This document shows positions 1 to 12,905 of a DNA stretch of 64,000 nt, piece after piece (the first letter of the stretch is position 1; every line of letters begins with the position of its first letter). The position numbers and the translations under genes were made by a program. Location: contig JACATO010000998.1 of NCBI GenBank assembly GCA_018389105.1, positions 1-64,000 of the forward strand, written 5' to 3'. Source of the stretch: Nautilus pompilius. Its lineage: Eukaryota > Mollusca > Cephalopoda > Nautilida > Nautilidae. The notes under the pieces were generated by a model, which had not been told where the DNA came from, searched no databases, and saw nothing but the letters and a program-made list of their open reading frames with translations.

Positions 1-747
1 TGTTATTAGTTACCAACTGGAGCAGGTAAATTTCCGCTATAAACTGAGCGTGGTAGCAGGACACTTACACACCAAGATGTACTCGCCTGTAGATTGATTA
101 TTGCTTTTTCTTTATTTATTATTATCAGACCTGGTTAGTTTTAATATTTGATTCTTTCTGATGCTAACCCAGTAGTGTTTAAGCATTAATTCTATAATTT
201 TTTAAAAATGTCATTTAATTAAAAAAAATTAAGGCCTCCATCCATACCTTATAAAATCTATTATAAATAGAGCAGTGACAGTGAGCTGGAAGTTTTGTCG
301 TTAAAGGGAGATGGCCTTTCATGGTCAGGACATAAAGACCAACACACACTGGATGACACGATCTTGAATTAAAATTCTTAAAAAATTCAAAGTCCTTTGT
401 ATATTTTTTTTCCTTTAAAGTTCTTATTTTGACTTTGTCAGCCATGAAAGTGCAAACGAGATTTAGTGAAATGTTAATAAATCTGTGATAATAATTCCTT
501 CAAATTTAGCTTTGATTGACAAATAATTATTTAACGATATATTGTTTCAGGGGGGAAAGGTGGGGAAAGAAGAATAGAGGGTTGTTCGACGGAATGTGAA
601 GGACTGAGAGAGTAAAGGGATGACAGATAGAGACGTGGAAAAGGGAGGGTGAAGAAAGGGGGGCGCGAGAAATGCGGAAAGAAGATTACGAGAGAGATAG
701 AGAGAGAGAGAGATCGAGAGCTAGCTCGAGCGAGAAGTAGATCGCGA
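1..747. other. Intergenic, no gene seen
   Basis: AT-rich at the left, then purine-rich from about 545 to 720 (AGAGAG and GGGAAAG stretches). Short open frames exist but have no recognisable domain, no splice context and no codon-like pattern. Nothing else can be supported. Confidence 0.5.
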
Positions 748-767
748 GATGAGAGCTAGAGCTACAG

Positions 768-797
768 ATATCTCTCTATCTAGCTCTCTTCTCTCTC

Positions 798-833
<36 letters not shown>

Positions 834-871
834 CATCTCCATCTCTCTCTCTCTCCATCTCCATCTCTCCA

Positions 872-915
<44 letters not shown>

Positions 916-930
916 TCTCTCTTCTCTCTG
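768..930. repeat. CT-rich microsatellite (interrupted)
   Basis: Nearly pure CT dinucleotide tracts interrupted by CCATCTC spacers. Open frames on both strands translate to Ser-Leu or Arg-Glu runs, as expected of a dinucleotide repeat, and are not genes. Confidence 0.9.
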
Positions 931-1234
931 CTTGATCAGTTTTCGCACCTGCTACAGTGATAACAACTTAAGACAACAAGCTCAGATAAGAGCTGCAGAG
1001 TGCCATGTTCATACCAGCTGGCCTCCAAGACAGTGCTTGCAGACGAGCCCGACAACGCCATTTCAAAACAGACCTTAGATATTGAAGTTTCATTTTACTT
1101 TTCCTCTGCTATCAGTCTAATTTTTTTCTCTTTATTATTATTAAAAGGTGCATTATTCGGTGAGGAATCGTTATTTAAATTAGTTCTTTCTGTAATTTCG
1201 ATTATTCTTCACTTTTTTTTTCATTTTAAACACT

Positions 1235-1590
1235 GGGTTGGTTTGAGAAGCCGGCTGGCGGTCATGCGGTCGAATCCCGGTCGGGATCAGCTCGGTTTGG
1301 CGCTCTTTCTTCTCGCTCCTCTTCACCAGCCAGTCGCGTGAAGTTCCTCCGAGTGCTCGGGTTTCCTCCCACATCTAAAAACTGGGTTTTCTGGGAATAT
1401 GTGGTAGAGGTTCCCTGGATAACTCGTGACTATCTTGCGCCATAATCACCGCCCAAGAGCCCTCAGCCCGTAAGCAGGTGACTTGCTTGTTCACCCTGAC
1501 CGGTACCCCCCCCACCCCGATTTCTCGTTCACTGCTGTACGATGTCCTTAGACGTCTAAACTAAGGCAGGATTTCGGCAAGAAGAAAGAT
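1235..1590 (+). mobile_element. tRNA-derived SINE copy
   Basis: A pol III B-box-like core (GGTCGAATCCCGG) at about 1270 is followed by GGTTTGGCGCTC and then TTCCTCCCACATCTAAAAAC near 1360-1380. The last block recurs, reverse-complemented, near 18735. The same modules occur near 4.9, 31.4, 48.0 and 58.0 kb, so this is one interspersed family with a tRNA-like head. Its CpG content is well preserved, unlike the copies inside genes. The ends are approximate. Confidence 0.6.
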
Positions 1591-1599
1591 GGGGTTGGA

Positions 1600-4500
1600 G
1601 AACCGCTGTCTCCACCACCAGTACTTCGCTTCCATTTTTTGGTTGAGTAGAGTTACCTCGCCTATAAACAAATATCCGCAAGGGGCTTCATCATTATCCA
1701 TGAAGGGTTAGCCGTCACCTGTGGGGTAAGTACAAGCGATTCTCTAGAGAGATGGGTGCGGTAGGTAAAATGTCAGAACATTACATCGGTTTTGTTTGTG
1801 TAGAAGTGTGGCGGATGTCTGCGATATAAATTTATTTTTTTTTAAAAAAAGGTGACGCTTGTAAGAACTGTCCGAGTTCACCTACACGCAGACTCTTTAC
1901 ATCCTACAGACCGATTAAATATGGCGCAAGTTGTGTCCCGGAGAAGTGCCCCCGGCAAGGCTAATGCGAGTATTCAGGGCAGCTCGTGTTTCTGCTCGCT
2001 CCTTCCGATCTACCAGCAGCTGATTGTCTCTGAAGTTTGCTCAGAATGGCCAACCTCCGGTATTGATTTTTTTAAATTCTTGTGGAGGCCCAGACTCACT
2101 TGGTTTCGATTCTTCTTGCTTCCCACAGCTTTTCCTTAATGGCACTGGAAAGTTGAGACGACTAAAGACTTCTGGTATTCCGGCTAGAACTGGCTGCTGT
2201 CTCCTATCGAAAAAAAGAAATAATGCTGGGAGCAAGAATGTAAGGATAATATAGAATTTAGGGGGAATTTTATTAAAAACACAGTCAATGACCAAAACGT
2301 ACACTTGCTACCTATCATCAGGTGTGAGACAAGTGGAAACAACATGCCCCGAGAACACCCAGAACTACCCCCTTTCCGATCTAAGAGGTTAAGTGGTGTG
2401 TAAAAACCATGAATTCCAGAGTGCGTGCCCATTTATGGATAAAAATATGGACACCGGGTAATTGATCCACGGAGATAGTTCGCAGACATGTCAGGTGACC
2501 AAAGACTCTTTTGCTGCGGGTCGGTTGAAAATGGCGTTGTCCAATCAGTTATCAGCCGACCGCAGACACGCCACCTACTGGTCAGACTGGTGGCGTCAAC
2601 CACAGGCCCAGCAGTCGTGTCCCCATTGTACGGATGGTTAGAGGAATGGCCGCGGGCACCAAGATTTGTTAATGTTCCCCGGACCACAACGGCAGGACGC
2701 ACGTGGTTATCGTTCCTTAGGACCAGCAACACCACACGTGCTACCGTTCGCTCTTCGTGTCACATAAATACCAAGTAAAGTCGTGCGTTCCTAAAGCTAT
2801 TAAAGATGAACTGTCGTCCGGGAGAAGCGCTGCATACTGTAACGGTCGGCTCTCCATAATTTGTAATTCAGTGTGACGACGCGGGCACGACACTAACCTA
2901 AGGCCCTTTACAACAGCCTCGCTGTATTATTCCAGCCATCTACACGCCTCGCAGCACAGCGCCAGAACTCCTACAGCAAGCGTTGCTACCAGCGCGTTTT
3001 ACAGTACAACTACATCACTTCGTTAAACGCCCTCAGCAAAGAATTACTTTTATGGAAATTCTTATCGCCTGGTATCGCGCTGAATCCCTCGACTTTTTAT
3101 TTCCACAGCCGTATGAAAATATATCTAAGCTAAACAGCATCTACCTCTTTTGTTTTATAGCTGTTTGAAGCAAGGGCGGCACGATAGACAGGCGCCTTTA
3201 ATAACCGTCTCTGGCTTCCCGGTCAATATTTCATTAAATTTATTTAAAAAGAGAGAAAGATGCGCTGCTTGGTTCTGTCTGGGAAGGTCAATGTCTCTCT
3301 CGATCTTTGTCACCGTGGCTCCCTCCTGACCCTGACTTATCTCCCTCTTGCTGACGTTCACGAAAAGATGGCCTTTTCGCTTTAATCTGAAGGAAGACAA
3401 CAGGACGCGATCGGCTTACAACTTGATTTGCTAATTTTTATTTCTCGGTTTTCCATCTCACCTAAGTCGGTGAGCGATGGCTGGGGGGGGGGTGGTGGGG
3501 TGGGATTATCCGGATGTTACCCGGTTATTCATTGCAGTCCGTGGACCGCAACCATCTCTGATCCCCGCCAAACTGAGACTCGCCGATCGGTGCTCGATAC
3601 CAGACGCTGGTACCGCACGTGTTGCTGACGCCATTCGCGCAGCTCTTTCTCAGCTGATATCCCGAAGATCGCCAGGTTACTTCCCCTGTCTTCTTTTTTT
3701 TTTGAACCGTTGACATCGGAACTCACATGAACGAGACATGGTGCGTGTACCGGCTTGCGCCACACTGACAAAGCCAAAGGTCATGGGGCTCTCGAGATTT
3801 AGCTCCCCCCCCCCCCTGGAGTCAGTCAGCCATACCTTGGGAAAAGCACCGAAACTTCGAGTGCCCTCAAACCGCAACCAACTCAGTGGTATAGCAAAGC
3901 TATCGAAGTCTTTCTTTCAGTAAATTAAACATAATCCCCACCTATGCTTTAATAATATGAGATTAGAATGATTTAGCGGGATTACCTGATGGTGGGTCAG
4001 TTAAAAGGCCGCCCAATTAAGGAATGCAAATAGCGTGACCGTAAAGCCCGACTCCCGGGACGGCGTCCGTAAACAGACGGGCTTCTACGTTCCTGTGATG
4101 CAGATCGGTCCTTCTGTTCTCCCGACTGCTGCCGAATCATCGCACACATATAAAAGCCTAGGCACATTTCTTCTTAATTTTGTGCCCCAGTCACTGTGGA
4201 GATTTTCGATTGACTTCATATTAATCCGCTTTATAAACTCATTTTCGACCACAAGATAGAAACAATTAGTTTCTGGCCGATCTGGTCCTTTTTTTCCATT
4301 TTTCCTTTCTTTAACTAAGCGACACTAGAATCCCCAGACTTCCACATAAGGATGATTGTGTTTCTAATTACGAAGTTTACGGAACATTACTGAATATATA
4401 AAGCTTATTACATGCTCTATTATTTCGCTAGAACATCTAAGATGGCTGACCTTCTGATCAGGAACAGTTGCAAAGCGAAAGCCAGAAGAGAGATACTAAA

Positions 4501-4890
4501 ACGGGCACTGCTACTATACATCAGTTATGCGACGGCTATATTCCGCTTCGACAAACAGATAAGCGTCAGAACTTAAAGCTTCAGGAACAACAGAGTCTAC
4601 GTTTTTGTTAAAGTGCTATAAACGCGTGCTTCGTAGATTAAATTATTTCACAGAAGATTGCTTCCGTACATTTTCACAAACATTTTTAAAAATCGATCCT
4701 CATCAATTTTCTGACCCATTCTTTTATTGGCTCGCGTCACCTTCAATACATCGTTCAAGATTGTCTCTGTGCAAGACTACAGAAAATTACTTCCTCTATG
4801 AAATTAGTAGACCAGCAGCATTTAAAATAACCTTCATTATACACACTGCTGCCATAAATGTATAATAACTTATGAAATATCCTATACGTT
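1600..4890. other. Unannotated stretch, GC- and CpG-richer
   Basis: Many short open frames overlap on both strands (for example 2433-2735 on the minus strand against 2488-2778 on the plus strand). None has recognisable protein family features. Homopolymers occur (G run near 3483, C run near 3805). I see no gene. Confidence 0.45.
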
Positions 4891-4894
4891 GTAA

Positions 4895-5190
4895 GTAGCC
4901 GGTTTATTAGTGCGTGGCTGGACTGCTGGGGCTGAGGGCCAGAGTTCGAATCCAGGTCTGGTGGCTAGATTTGGCGTACCATGATTTATTCTCGCTCTAC
5001 CAACCCTCTTCCCGAGGGACGAGCTGCTTAGTCGCCGGTCCCTTGTTATCCGGTACCCGTAGCAAGGGAAACTGGCTGGATAGCTGGTTGGAGAATCGGA
5101 ACACTTCTGGATGTTCACCTTATGAGCCGTCACGGGCAATAGATACGAAAACGGCTCGTTAGGAAATATATGGTTGACAAAAAGTAACAC
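4895..5190 (+). mobile_element. tRNA-derived SINE copy
   Basis: It contains GAGTTCGAATCCAGG (a B-box) near 4942, then GGCTAGATTTGGCGTACC and TTCTCGCTCTACCAACCCTC. This is the same order of modules as the copies at 1.2 kb and 31.4 kb. The boundaries are estimated. Confidence 0.6.
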
Positions 5191-5199
5191 GATGGTTTC

Positions 5200-7300
5200 T
5201 GCTGGAGCTATAATGGGAGATGTGCAAAGCTATTGCTGTTGACAGGCGGTCTAAATAGAAAGCGAGATCATTCTCTACGTGATAGATAACAAGCCAGTAG
5301 ACATCTTGTGAATAAACTGGCTGAAAGTACGGGTGTTAACATTTATTCAAGAACAGTAACATACATATCAGCGCGAAGTGATATCAATAGATGTGTAGCA
5401 ACTCGAAAACATATGGTGGGGAGAGAAACCGAATGGCGAGACTGAAATAAGCAGCAGATATATAAAACGTGAAATGACCGAGTCCATGTTTGAACTGTCT
5501 GGTGATAATCAACGGCAGTTTGTCAAAGTCAGGCCAGAGAGATCGAAACAGCAGCCAGTGTACAACAGCTACTGCGAAATATGGGAATGAATCAATACAT
5601 GTGTAGGGCTACACGTTAGCCAGAACTATAAAACTATCAGAAATTTGTATAAAAACGAAGGTGTATTGACTAGCAACAGGTATAGGCAGGTACTCATCTA
5701 TTATTCAGTTGCCTCAAAAAGACATCTTGTTGCGCAGAAACTCATCTTCCGACATTCCCAAGGACTCCGAGCATAGAGTCAATGTGGCGAAGATGTGTCT
5801 GTAACTTAAAGAGGCTGGCGAAACATTCACAAAGATGCCTTGGTCTGCACATGATCCTGGTATGGACTAATGGCAACGGTAGCCGTTAGCAAACAACCTG
5901 ATGGTGTCTTCAAAACTACACCGTCATTGTAATTGATTAACAACTCCCTATGACGTCCGGTTATTGCGCTAGTGCGAGTTAAGAAGCGGACTGAAGCCAG
6001 GCGCCAAGCGGAAATAATTGGGCGGAAGGGCTCCTTAAACTCACGACGGCAGTTCGCTCGGGATAAGCAGGGTCTCTGGCAATCCGACAAAACACTGACT
6101 TGCCGGTTGTAGCTGTAACCTCAAATCAGGCGTCCAATCCGACACTGGCTCGATGACAGTGTAAACGTGACAGTCTAGAAACAGTAACGCAGCAAAGAGC
6201 GAGATCGATCGGTAGTTGAAGTTTCTAGTATGTGCGTGACACATGATGAATCTTTTTCAAGTATCCCCAAGGCGAAATTATGGAGCACGGGCAAAAGGGG
6301 GGGGTCAAGATGTGAGTGGGAAGGGGAAATCGTTTTTCTGCCAAGTCGAGTTAGACTCCAAGATACAAACCAGGCGCATGGCCTCACATTAAGAATGTCG
6401 ACTATATAAAATTGAGGGCAGACTCTTGCCAAAAATATATACTTAGTGTAGAATCGTAGATAACAGAAATTCTATTGCGCGATCATAAATATCGTTTAAT
6501 CTTTGCTTCGATTAGAAACGAGATCTACGAGATTTTAATATTTTTTTAGCATGCCTTAAAACATCAAAATGAAAAAGGAAAAAAATATATCTTTTAAAAT
6601 ATTGATGTGGTAAACAGCTTCCTTTTGATCACCTTTTCTAATGTCTTTAATATTTCCTATCGCACCTTCTTATCGGTCTTTCTTCTCCTTCCGGGAAGGA
6701 TAATATTCATCAAACTATTTGTAAGACCCAGAATGATTGAAATCGTGCATGTTTCATTTGTCTCACATTCCTAAAAATCGTAATGGACGATTATGTAGCA
6801 TTTGCAAAGGAGAGGGGAGGCGACAACGAGGGGCGAGGCTATCATAATCGAATTGTCCCTGCTTCACCGGTGAGACGCAAAATTTACCGAATTGAAAACT
6901 TGATGTTCTGTATCTGAATCAGTGAGTCAGCTCAAAATCACCGGCTTCTTAAAGAGGCCCGACGACATTACTCTAATTGCCGTCTCCCTCCGGCGACTAA
7001 AAAATTGTGTGGAGTAAATAGTCTGGTCGGATACTGGCCATTTAAACACTGACCGCCAGGGTACGCGAAAATAGCGTGAAAAGTAAATAGAAGAAAGCTT
7101 ATAGTGGTGAACTACCATAGTATGTTTAGTCCAATGAAAGGAACTTCACAAAGTGCCACCCTTTGCAAGAGGCCCCGGAGGCTTATGCCTTTGTATTTTA
7201 CTGGTGATAAAAAATTTTATTAGACTTCGCATAACAAGAACGTAAATAATTAACACAAAACATGACCGACTTATTACACATTCGTTATCCACTGTTTAAA
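5200..7300. other. Unannotated stretch
   Basis: No open frame longer than about 90 codons, no recognisable domain and no clear repeat apart from short AT-rich tracts. It may hold old repeats that I cannot name. Confidence 0.4.
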
Positions 7301-7307
7301 ACCAATT

Positions 7308-7415
7308 TCTCTCTCTCTCTCTCTGTACTGACGTCATATCTTCTCTCTCTATGTACTGAGTCATATCTCCTTCTCTCTCTCTCTCCCTCCCTCTCTCTCT
7401 CCTCTCTCCCCCTCA

Positions 7416-7459
<44 letters not shown>
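7308..7459. repeat. CT microsatellite
   Basis: Long CT dinucleotide tracts with short interruptions, including a local duplication of TGTACTGA...GTCATATC. The Ser-Leu and Arg-Glu open frames across it are by-products of the repeat. Confidence 0.9.
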
Positions 7460-7463
<4 letters not shown>

Positions 7464-8029
7464 ACGACTGAATGGATTTTTGGTTTTCTTTCATGTGAGT
7501 TTAATTTTAGCCTTTTACAAAAATTGGAACCCTGACTAAAAGAGTAGGTAAATGGGCTGATGCAAGAGATGCAACAAAAAAATTTTCAAGCAATACATCA
7601 TCAGTATTGGAAATTAAAATATTTTAGTATTGGCGAATGATTAGGTTTACAGAGTGAATGTCTTTCTGATGGCGTCCATTGATGACATGCTGCATCCTTT
7701 TGTTTATTATTGATGATACGTAATAACATACCTTTTTATCTAAAATTCGTCAAGTTACATTTGAAATTACAAAATAAATAATTGTTTTCATGCATTATAT
7801 ACATGTATAGCATTCGGTGAGTACGGGGCCACTATACGAAAACAGTTTTGTCTATTTTTTCATCACTTTATCTTTAATTAAAAAAAAAATGGTTTATCCC
7901 AGAAGTAAATTATTATAAATCCGGTGGCTCGCGAATCTGAAAAATATAAACTATTAAATGTGAAGTGGCATCACTTGAACTCATTTGCATAATTATTGAT
8001 CCAGCAAATTATTTTTATGCTTGCTAAAT

Positions 8030-8420
8030 TTAGTTAATCCGTAACGCATATGTTATCGCGTTTACCCGATAATAACCGAGAAAGAAAGAGGGGATGCGTG
8101 AAGCAGAAAGACAGGTCGCTAATGAACTTTTCACTACATTTCCTCGCCAACAGCCAGCACTTCGATCTCCACCATCGAAGGTCGGCTTGCACTGAGTGGC
8201 CGAGTTATAACTGGAAATTTGTTGCTTAGGTGAGGCGGCCAAAAAAATGCGGCTCGGCTAAACGCTGGAACTACGTTTTGACGAGGTGTGTTGTGGTCGG
8301 ATGACAGTAGATTTGGAATATTTGGGGTTTCCGACAATGAAAGAGAGGCTTTATCTTCTCTTGTCTCATTTAACGCTTTTCGTGGTTCAAAAAAGAAACC
8401 GGTGGTAATTTTCACTGAGC
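8030..8420 (+). pseudogene. Tc1-like transposase fossil
   Basis: A plus-strand frame reads LWSDDSRFGIFG near 8291-8326. This matches the region around the first catalytic Asp of Tc1 transposases. About 130-220 bases upstream another frame reads like the helix-turn-helix/linker part (TIEGRLALSGRV). Frames shift and stops interrupt it, so it is dead. It is related to the remnants at 33.0-33.7 kb and 58.7-59.5 kb: all three give a VE-x-x-x-L-x-x-x-E string on the opposite strand at the equivalent place. Confidence 0.6.
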
Positions 8421-8543
8421 AGGTGACGCCATACTGGTTGTCGACAGCTGGGCCGAAAGGAATAATTATCGGTCATTGCGCCCGAGCGAGTTGTCTGTTA
8501 GGTCTGTGGAATTGATGAGACGCGAAATAAAGCATCCAGGATG

Positions 8544-9213
8544 TTCTGCTCCGCCCATCCTCCGGCTGAGAAGAATAAGATTGTCTCACACGGCTGTCCG
8601 ATCTCTCCAAAGGGTAACCCCTCGGCGCAGGAAGAGGAAAGTTGCTCGACTCTTAAAATCGAAGAACAACATTGTCTCACACGTCTGTCCCATCTCTCCA
8701 AAGGGTAACCCCTCGGCACAGGAAGAGGAAAGTTGCTCGACTCTTAAAATCGAAGAACAACATTGTCTCACACGTCTGTCCCATCTCTCCAAAGGGTAAC
8801 CCCTCGGCACAGGAAGAGGAAAGTTGCTCGACTCTTAAAATCGAAGAACAACATTGTCTCACACGTCTGTCCGATCTCTCCAAAGGGTAACCTCTCGGCG
8901 CAGGAAGAGGAAAGTTGCTCGACTCTTAAAATCGAAGAACAACATTGTCTCACACGTCTGTCCCATCTCTCCAAAGGGTAACCTCTCGGCACAGGAAGAG
9001 GAAAGTTGCTCCGCCCATCCTCCGGCTGCGGAAGGACTCTTAAAATCGAAGAACAACATTGTCTCACACGTCTGTCCCATCTCTCCAAAGGGTAACCTCT
9101 CGGCACAGGAAGAGGAAAGTTGCTCGACTCTTAAAATCGAAGAACAACATTGTCTCACACGTCTGTCCCATCTCTCCAAAGGGTAACCTCTCGGCGCAGG
9201 AAGAGGAAAGTCG
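8544..9213. repeat. 91-bp tandem repeat, about 7 copies
   Basis: The landmark GGAAGAGGAAAGT recurs about every 91 bases from 8626 to 9200. Units also share CAAAGGGTAACC, CGGCRCAGGAAG and TCTTAAAATCGAAG. One interval is longer because it carries an extra CCGCCCATCCTCCGGCTG block near 9010. That block also lies at the array's left edge (about 8550), so it is probably an ancestral segment. As 91 is not a multiple of three, the open frames across the array change frame in each unit and are not genes. Confidence 0.92.
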
Positions 9214-12200
9214 ACTAGAAGGCGCCAAAAACAGGTCTGAGTGGGTTGCTGAGATGTCTGTTGCTATTCTGTGCTGCTGCTGTTGTTGTTTCAAAGATTT
9301 ATATTTATATGAAATTAATTCAGTCCAAACTCTGTATAGAATCGCGAACCGCACAAAGAAAGTCCTTACTCTCAAACACTTCTATCCAGTTGTTCCAAGG
9401 TGGCTGGCACGAATGGCTTTCCTTGGAATCGAGCGGTCCCTACGGAGAGACAGCAAAATGGTTGCGCAGAAAAGCTGGCTGCTTTCTAGAAACGCCGCTT
9501 ACTCTTATCAACCATTGGCCCTCCTGACTTAGACCTGTCCCCCTCGTTAATGTTTCGCCGACAAACGCCTAGACGGTCGATCCTTAGCCCGCCTAAAATA
9601 CCCACTATGCGGCATCCAGGTATGGAGCCGCCTCCTCGAGGCCTAACTGTTGTTTACTTAAGGTAAAAATACTGAAGGGAATATCCTTCGCCGTTATGTA
9701 CCATCATAAGTGACAGTTTCCATTTTTTGTGTTCCAGAAAACAGCATTTTCAATATATATATATATTTTTTACGGCTTCCACGGCAACGCTAAGTACCAT
9801 TGGAAACAATATCGCCACCGGCGCAGCGTTTTAATTTTACAAGTCATATGTCATCAGTTGCGGAAGTGATGGCGAAAGGTCATCAGAATTACGATCAACT
9901 TCAGAGCAGAAAAGTCAGTCTCGTTTTTCCTGCCTGGAGCCTTAAATATTCTGTAAATTGCACAACAGGCTTTTGTTTATGTATGTGTGTTTTCAGTATC
10001 TGTGGTTTGATTCCGTAGAGAGCTGACCGCTGATGGAATTTGAACCGAGAATCTCTTGGTGGTACCCTGACCAACTTCGGGCGTATGGCAGCACATATGG
10101 CTTCACAAACAAAAATCCTTGGTTCAAACCCATCAGCGGTCAGCTGTCAACGGTATCATACCAGAGATAATGAAAACATATATACAAAACACGTCATTCT
10201 GCTTGTGACAAAAAAGTACTAATCCAGTTGCAGATACTGCAATAAGTTCTGTAGCAAAACGTAGCATTTTGTTTGTGCTGCACTTATTCGCTGCGAGGAT
10301 GTAGTCGTGTGCGCCTCTCCTTGGATTTGTCTAAGATGAAAAACTATTAACTGTCTACTTAGCAAACTAAATAATCGAAATTTTAACCAGACATCATTTA
10401 ATCGGTGTTTGACATATTATGACACCTAGAACCATAAGACTTGTTCTATTCAAATTGCTAAAGGAAACTAGATTCTTATAAGCAAGTTCCAAACTTCACC
10501 AAGGACACCTTATCCATTTCTTTGAAATTATTACATTATTTAAATTAAATGATCATGCTTTTGTGAATGAAACTAAATAGAAACTCGACATATTTATATT
10601 TTTTAATGTTCATACCATTTAAAAAGTAGGAAAAACGGTCTCTAACCCGGGTATTTCTGTTTACAAGGGCAGAGTTCCATAACTTTGGTAATTAAGTCAG
10701 TTTCTTTTAGGATTTGTTTGTGTAGATCTTGGATAACTACCGACTACCACGATTTTTTAAAAATTACAAGCCACAGTTAACTGTTTTAATAGTACCTTTG
10801 TGTTTACCTCTAAAAACTGTAAATAATAGAGACATTACCTGAAATATCATCGCCTTAACGGCGTACGGCCGGATTCCACCTGAACGATCTTGATATTACC
10901 ATTAAATGTACAATGCTAATAAATGAGATTTCGCGAAATCAAAGAAATTTAAGTACAATATAAAATTTCAAAATAATAAAAGTCACTGTGAATGTATGGA
11001 TTCAGAAATAAAATCGAAAGAAATAAGTAAACTCATCTTTTTAATATTCCTTCTGTTGTTGCTATAACTTTAAAAATCAACTTTCTGCTGAGTTATGTAG
11101 ACTTTTATTTTAAGATACGCAAATTATTGTAATTCGCGGCATACACATATTCAGTATCAAAATACCATCAATTCTCTATTCGAAGTAAAAAATATTTAAA
11201 TATTCTGTAATGTAATTTGATTAAGATTATTCAGCAAATGAAATCAATTACTGCATACACTGACGGCTGAAATTCAGTTGACAAGCTCCGATACTTGTTC
11301 ACAAGAAGACATTAAAAAATCACTGGAGCCAAAAGTTAATTAACTTTTAAAATCCAATTATTATTATTATTATTATATGTTAAATGGTTCTGATATTTTC
11401 TTCTTCATAACTTTATAGTTTAATCGTTCTTGACATTTTTAACACATTATGTGGTGTTTTAACCGGATTCTCTTTTTAGACGACTACTTTTGATTTCCTT
11501 AAAAGATGCAAGTGCGTTAATAACCAAATGTGAGTTACCTCATGGAAAAGCACATTCATTGTAATAACCTTACTTTATCATTATTTTGAAGTGGATTTTA
11601 GTACAGTTCACGTTTTTATACTTCTCAGACCAGCAAGGACGACGGCTTAGTTCCTCTGTCAGAAATACCACAGCCTAATCGCAATGGTAAATATGGCCGC
11701 CCTTCTTCGTCATATTTGTGCATAGCGCTCAGTATATTGTTTTTAATCATATTTGCGAATAGAGATAGAGCAGCTTTCTTTTTTTCGTCATATCTGCGTG
11801 TTGCATCATACCCGTGTTTGCAACAAGGGTATGGCGTTTCTTTTTGACTGCAATTGTGCTTAAAGTTCAGTATAGCTTTCGGTTTCCCTCATAGTTGTGC
11901 ACAGAGAAACAATCTGATCTATGGCGTTCATGTGGTGTCAATGATTACATGCTTTTACACCAAAAGTAGCACGATGACAGTCTCTAAAGCATTCATAGCA
12001 AATTATTAACTATCCTTTACATTGCTGAGATAGTTTTCAGTTGTTACGTTTAAAGAAAAAAGTTGAAATACAATAACTAAATGTAAAAATTGAAGACACG
12101 AAGCCCAGTGAGTTCCGTTGTTTTCAGGTCAGTTTTAATGGCCAGAGAAGGTTAATAAAATTATTTTCTGTGCTGCTCTTCCCTAAGTATTACCAACAAC

Positions 12201-12390
12201 GACTCGCCATAATATCCTGCTTGTCATTGTTATTTGCGTAGTTTATTGTAAATTCGTGCTTGTTTTATTATTGTTTGTGGTTAAATAGATGTATTCATAA
12301 ATACGTTTTATATGGAAGTTTTATTGTATAAATCTACACAATTACCCTAGAGTCAAGAAATTAATGAAACTAATGCTTCACTTTTTTCAA
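9214..12390. other. Unannotated, mostly AT-rich
   Basis: Apart from the inverted tRNA-like pair near 10.02-10.15 kb I see no gene or clear repeat. From about 10.2 to 12.3 kb the sequence is AT-rich with many stops in all frames. Around 11.64-11.93 kb a loose TCRTCATA...TGTGC pattern recurs, perhaps a very degenerate tandem repeat. Confidence 0.45.
10019..10146. repeat. Inverted pair of tRNA-like sequences
   Basis: AGCTGACCGCTGATGG at 10020 is matched by its exact reverse complement ending at 10145. The match continues imperfectly inward (TTTGAACCGAG against TTTGAACCAAG). Both arms hold a B-box-like GGTTCAAA core, one on each strand. It could be two head-to-head SINE heads or a fold-back element. 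I do not call a tRNA gene because no full cloverleaf can be drawn. Confidence 0.5.
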
Positions 12391-12394
12391 TATG

Positions 12395-12905
12395 CTCTAG
12401 TGAAGACAACAGTACGCCGCCTCAAAAGGAAGTGTATAAGAGCTAATGTGTTTAAACGACAATGAGTCGCCTCACAAGGCAGAGTTATAAACCTTATAGT
12501 GATGATACAACAGTAGGATGCCTGACGAGGCAGTGGTATAATAAACCTTAATGTGATGGGACAAAAGTACGATGCCTCCCAACGCAGTGTTCCAAATTTA
12601 ATGTGTTTATAGAAAAGCACGATGCTCCACAAGGCAGAGTTATAAGCCTTATCTTGACGATAAAACAGTACAAAGCCTCACTAGATAGAGGTATAAACCT
12701 TACTGTTTTGGTACAACAGTACGATGCCTCACAAGGCAGTGTACGTAACTTAATGTGTTTTTAAAACAGTACGCCCCACCAGGAGGAAGTTGAATAAGAC
12801 TTAATATGTTTGTACAGCAGTAAGATGCATCAAATGGCAGAGGAATAAACCTTAATGTGTTGGTACGACAGCAGAATGCCTGACGGGTCAGTGGTATAAA
12901 CCTTA
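12395..12905. repeat. Degenerate left shoulder of the 51-bp satellite
   Basis: About ten diverged units are spaced about 50 bases apart. They are recognised by the frame ACAGTACGATGCC..., GGCAGWG, TATAAACCTTA and ATGTGTTTG. They share the layout of the core units at 12.9-15.3 kb but differ from each other at many positions and carry indels. This is expected of old edge copies that have escaped homogenisation. Confidence 0.8.

Noticed and set aside
721-1078. Arg/Glu- and Ser/Leu-rich proteins
   Set aside because: Translations of CT/GA dinucleotide repeats; the same applies at 7262-7494.
2433-2778. Overlapping opposed frames of about 100 codons
   Set aside because: Both open on opposite strands over the same DNA with no family resemblance; chance in GC-richer DNA.
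8476-9532. Series of 70-157 codon frames
   Set aside because: They run through the 91-bp tandem repeat and change frame with each unit.
10060-10146. Functional tRNA gene
   Set aside because: Only a B-box-like core is evident; no acceptor stem or anticodon arm can be drawn.
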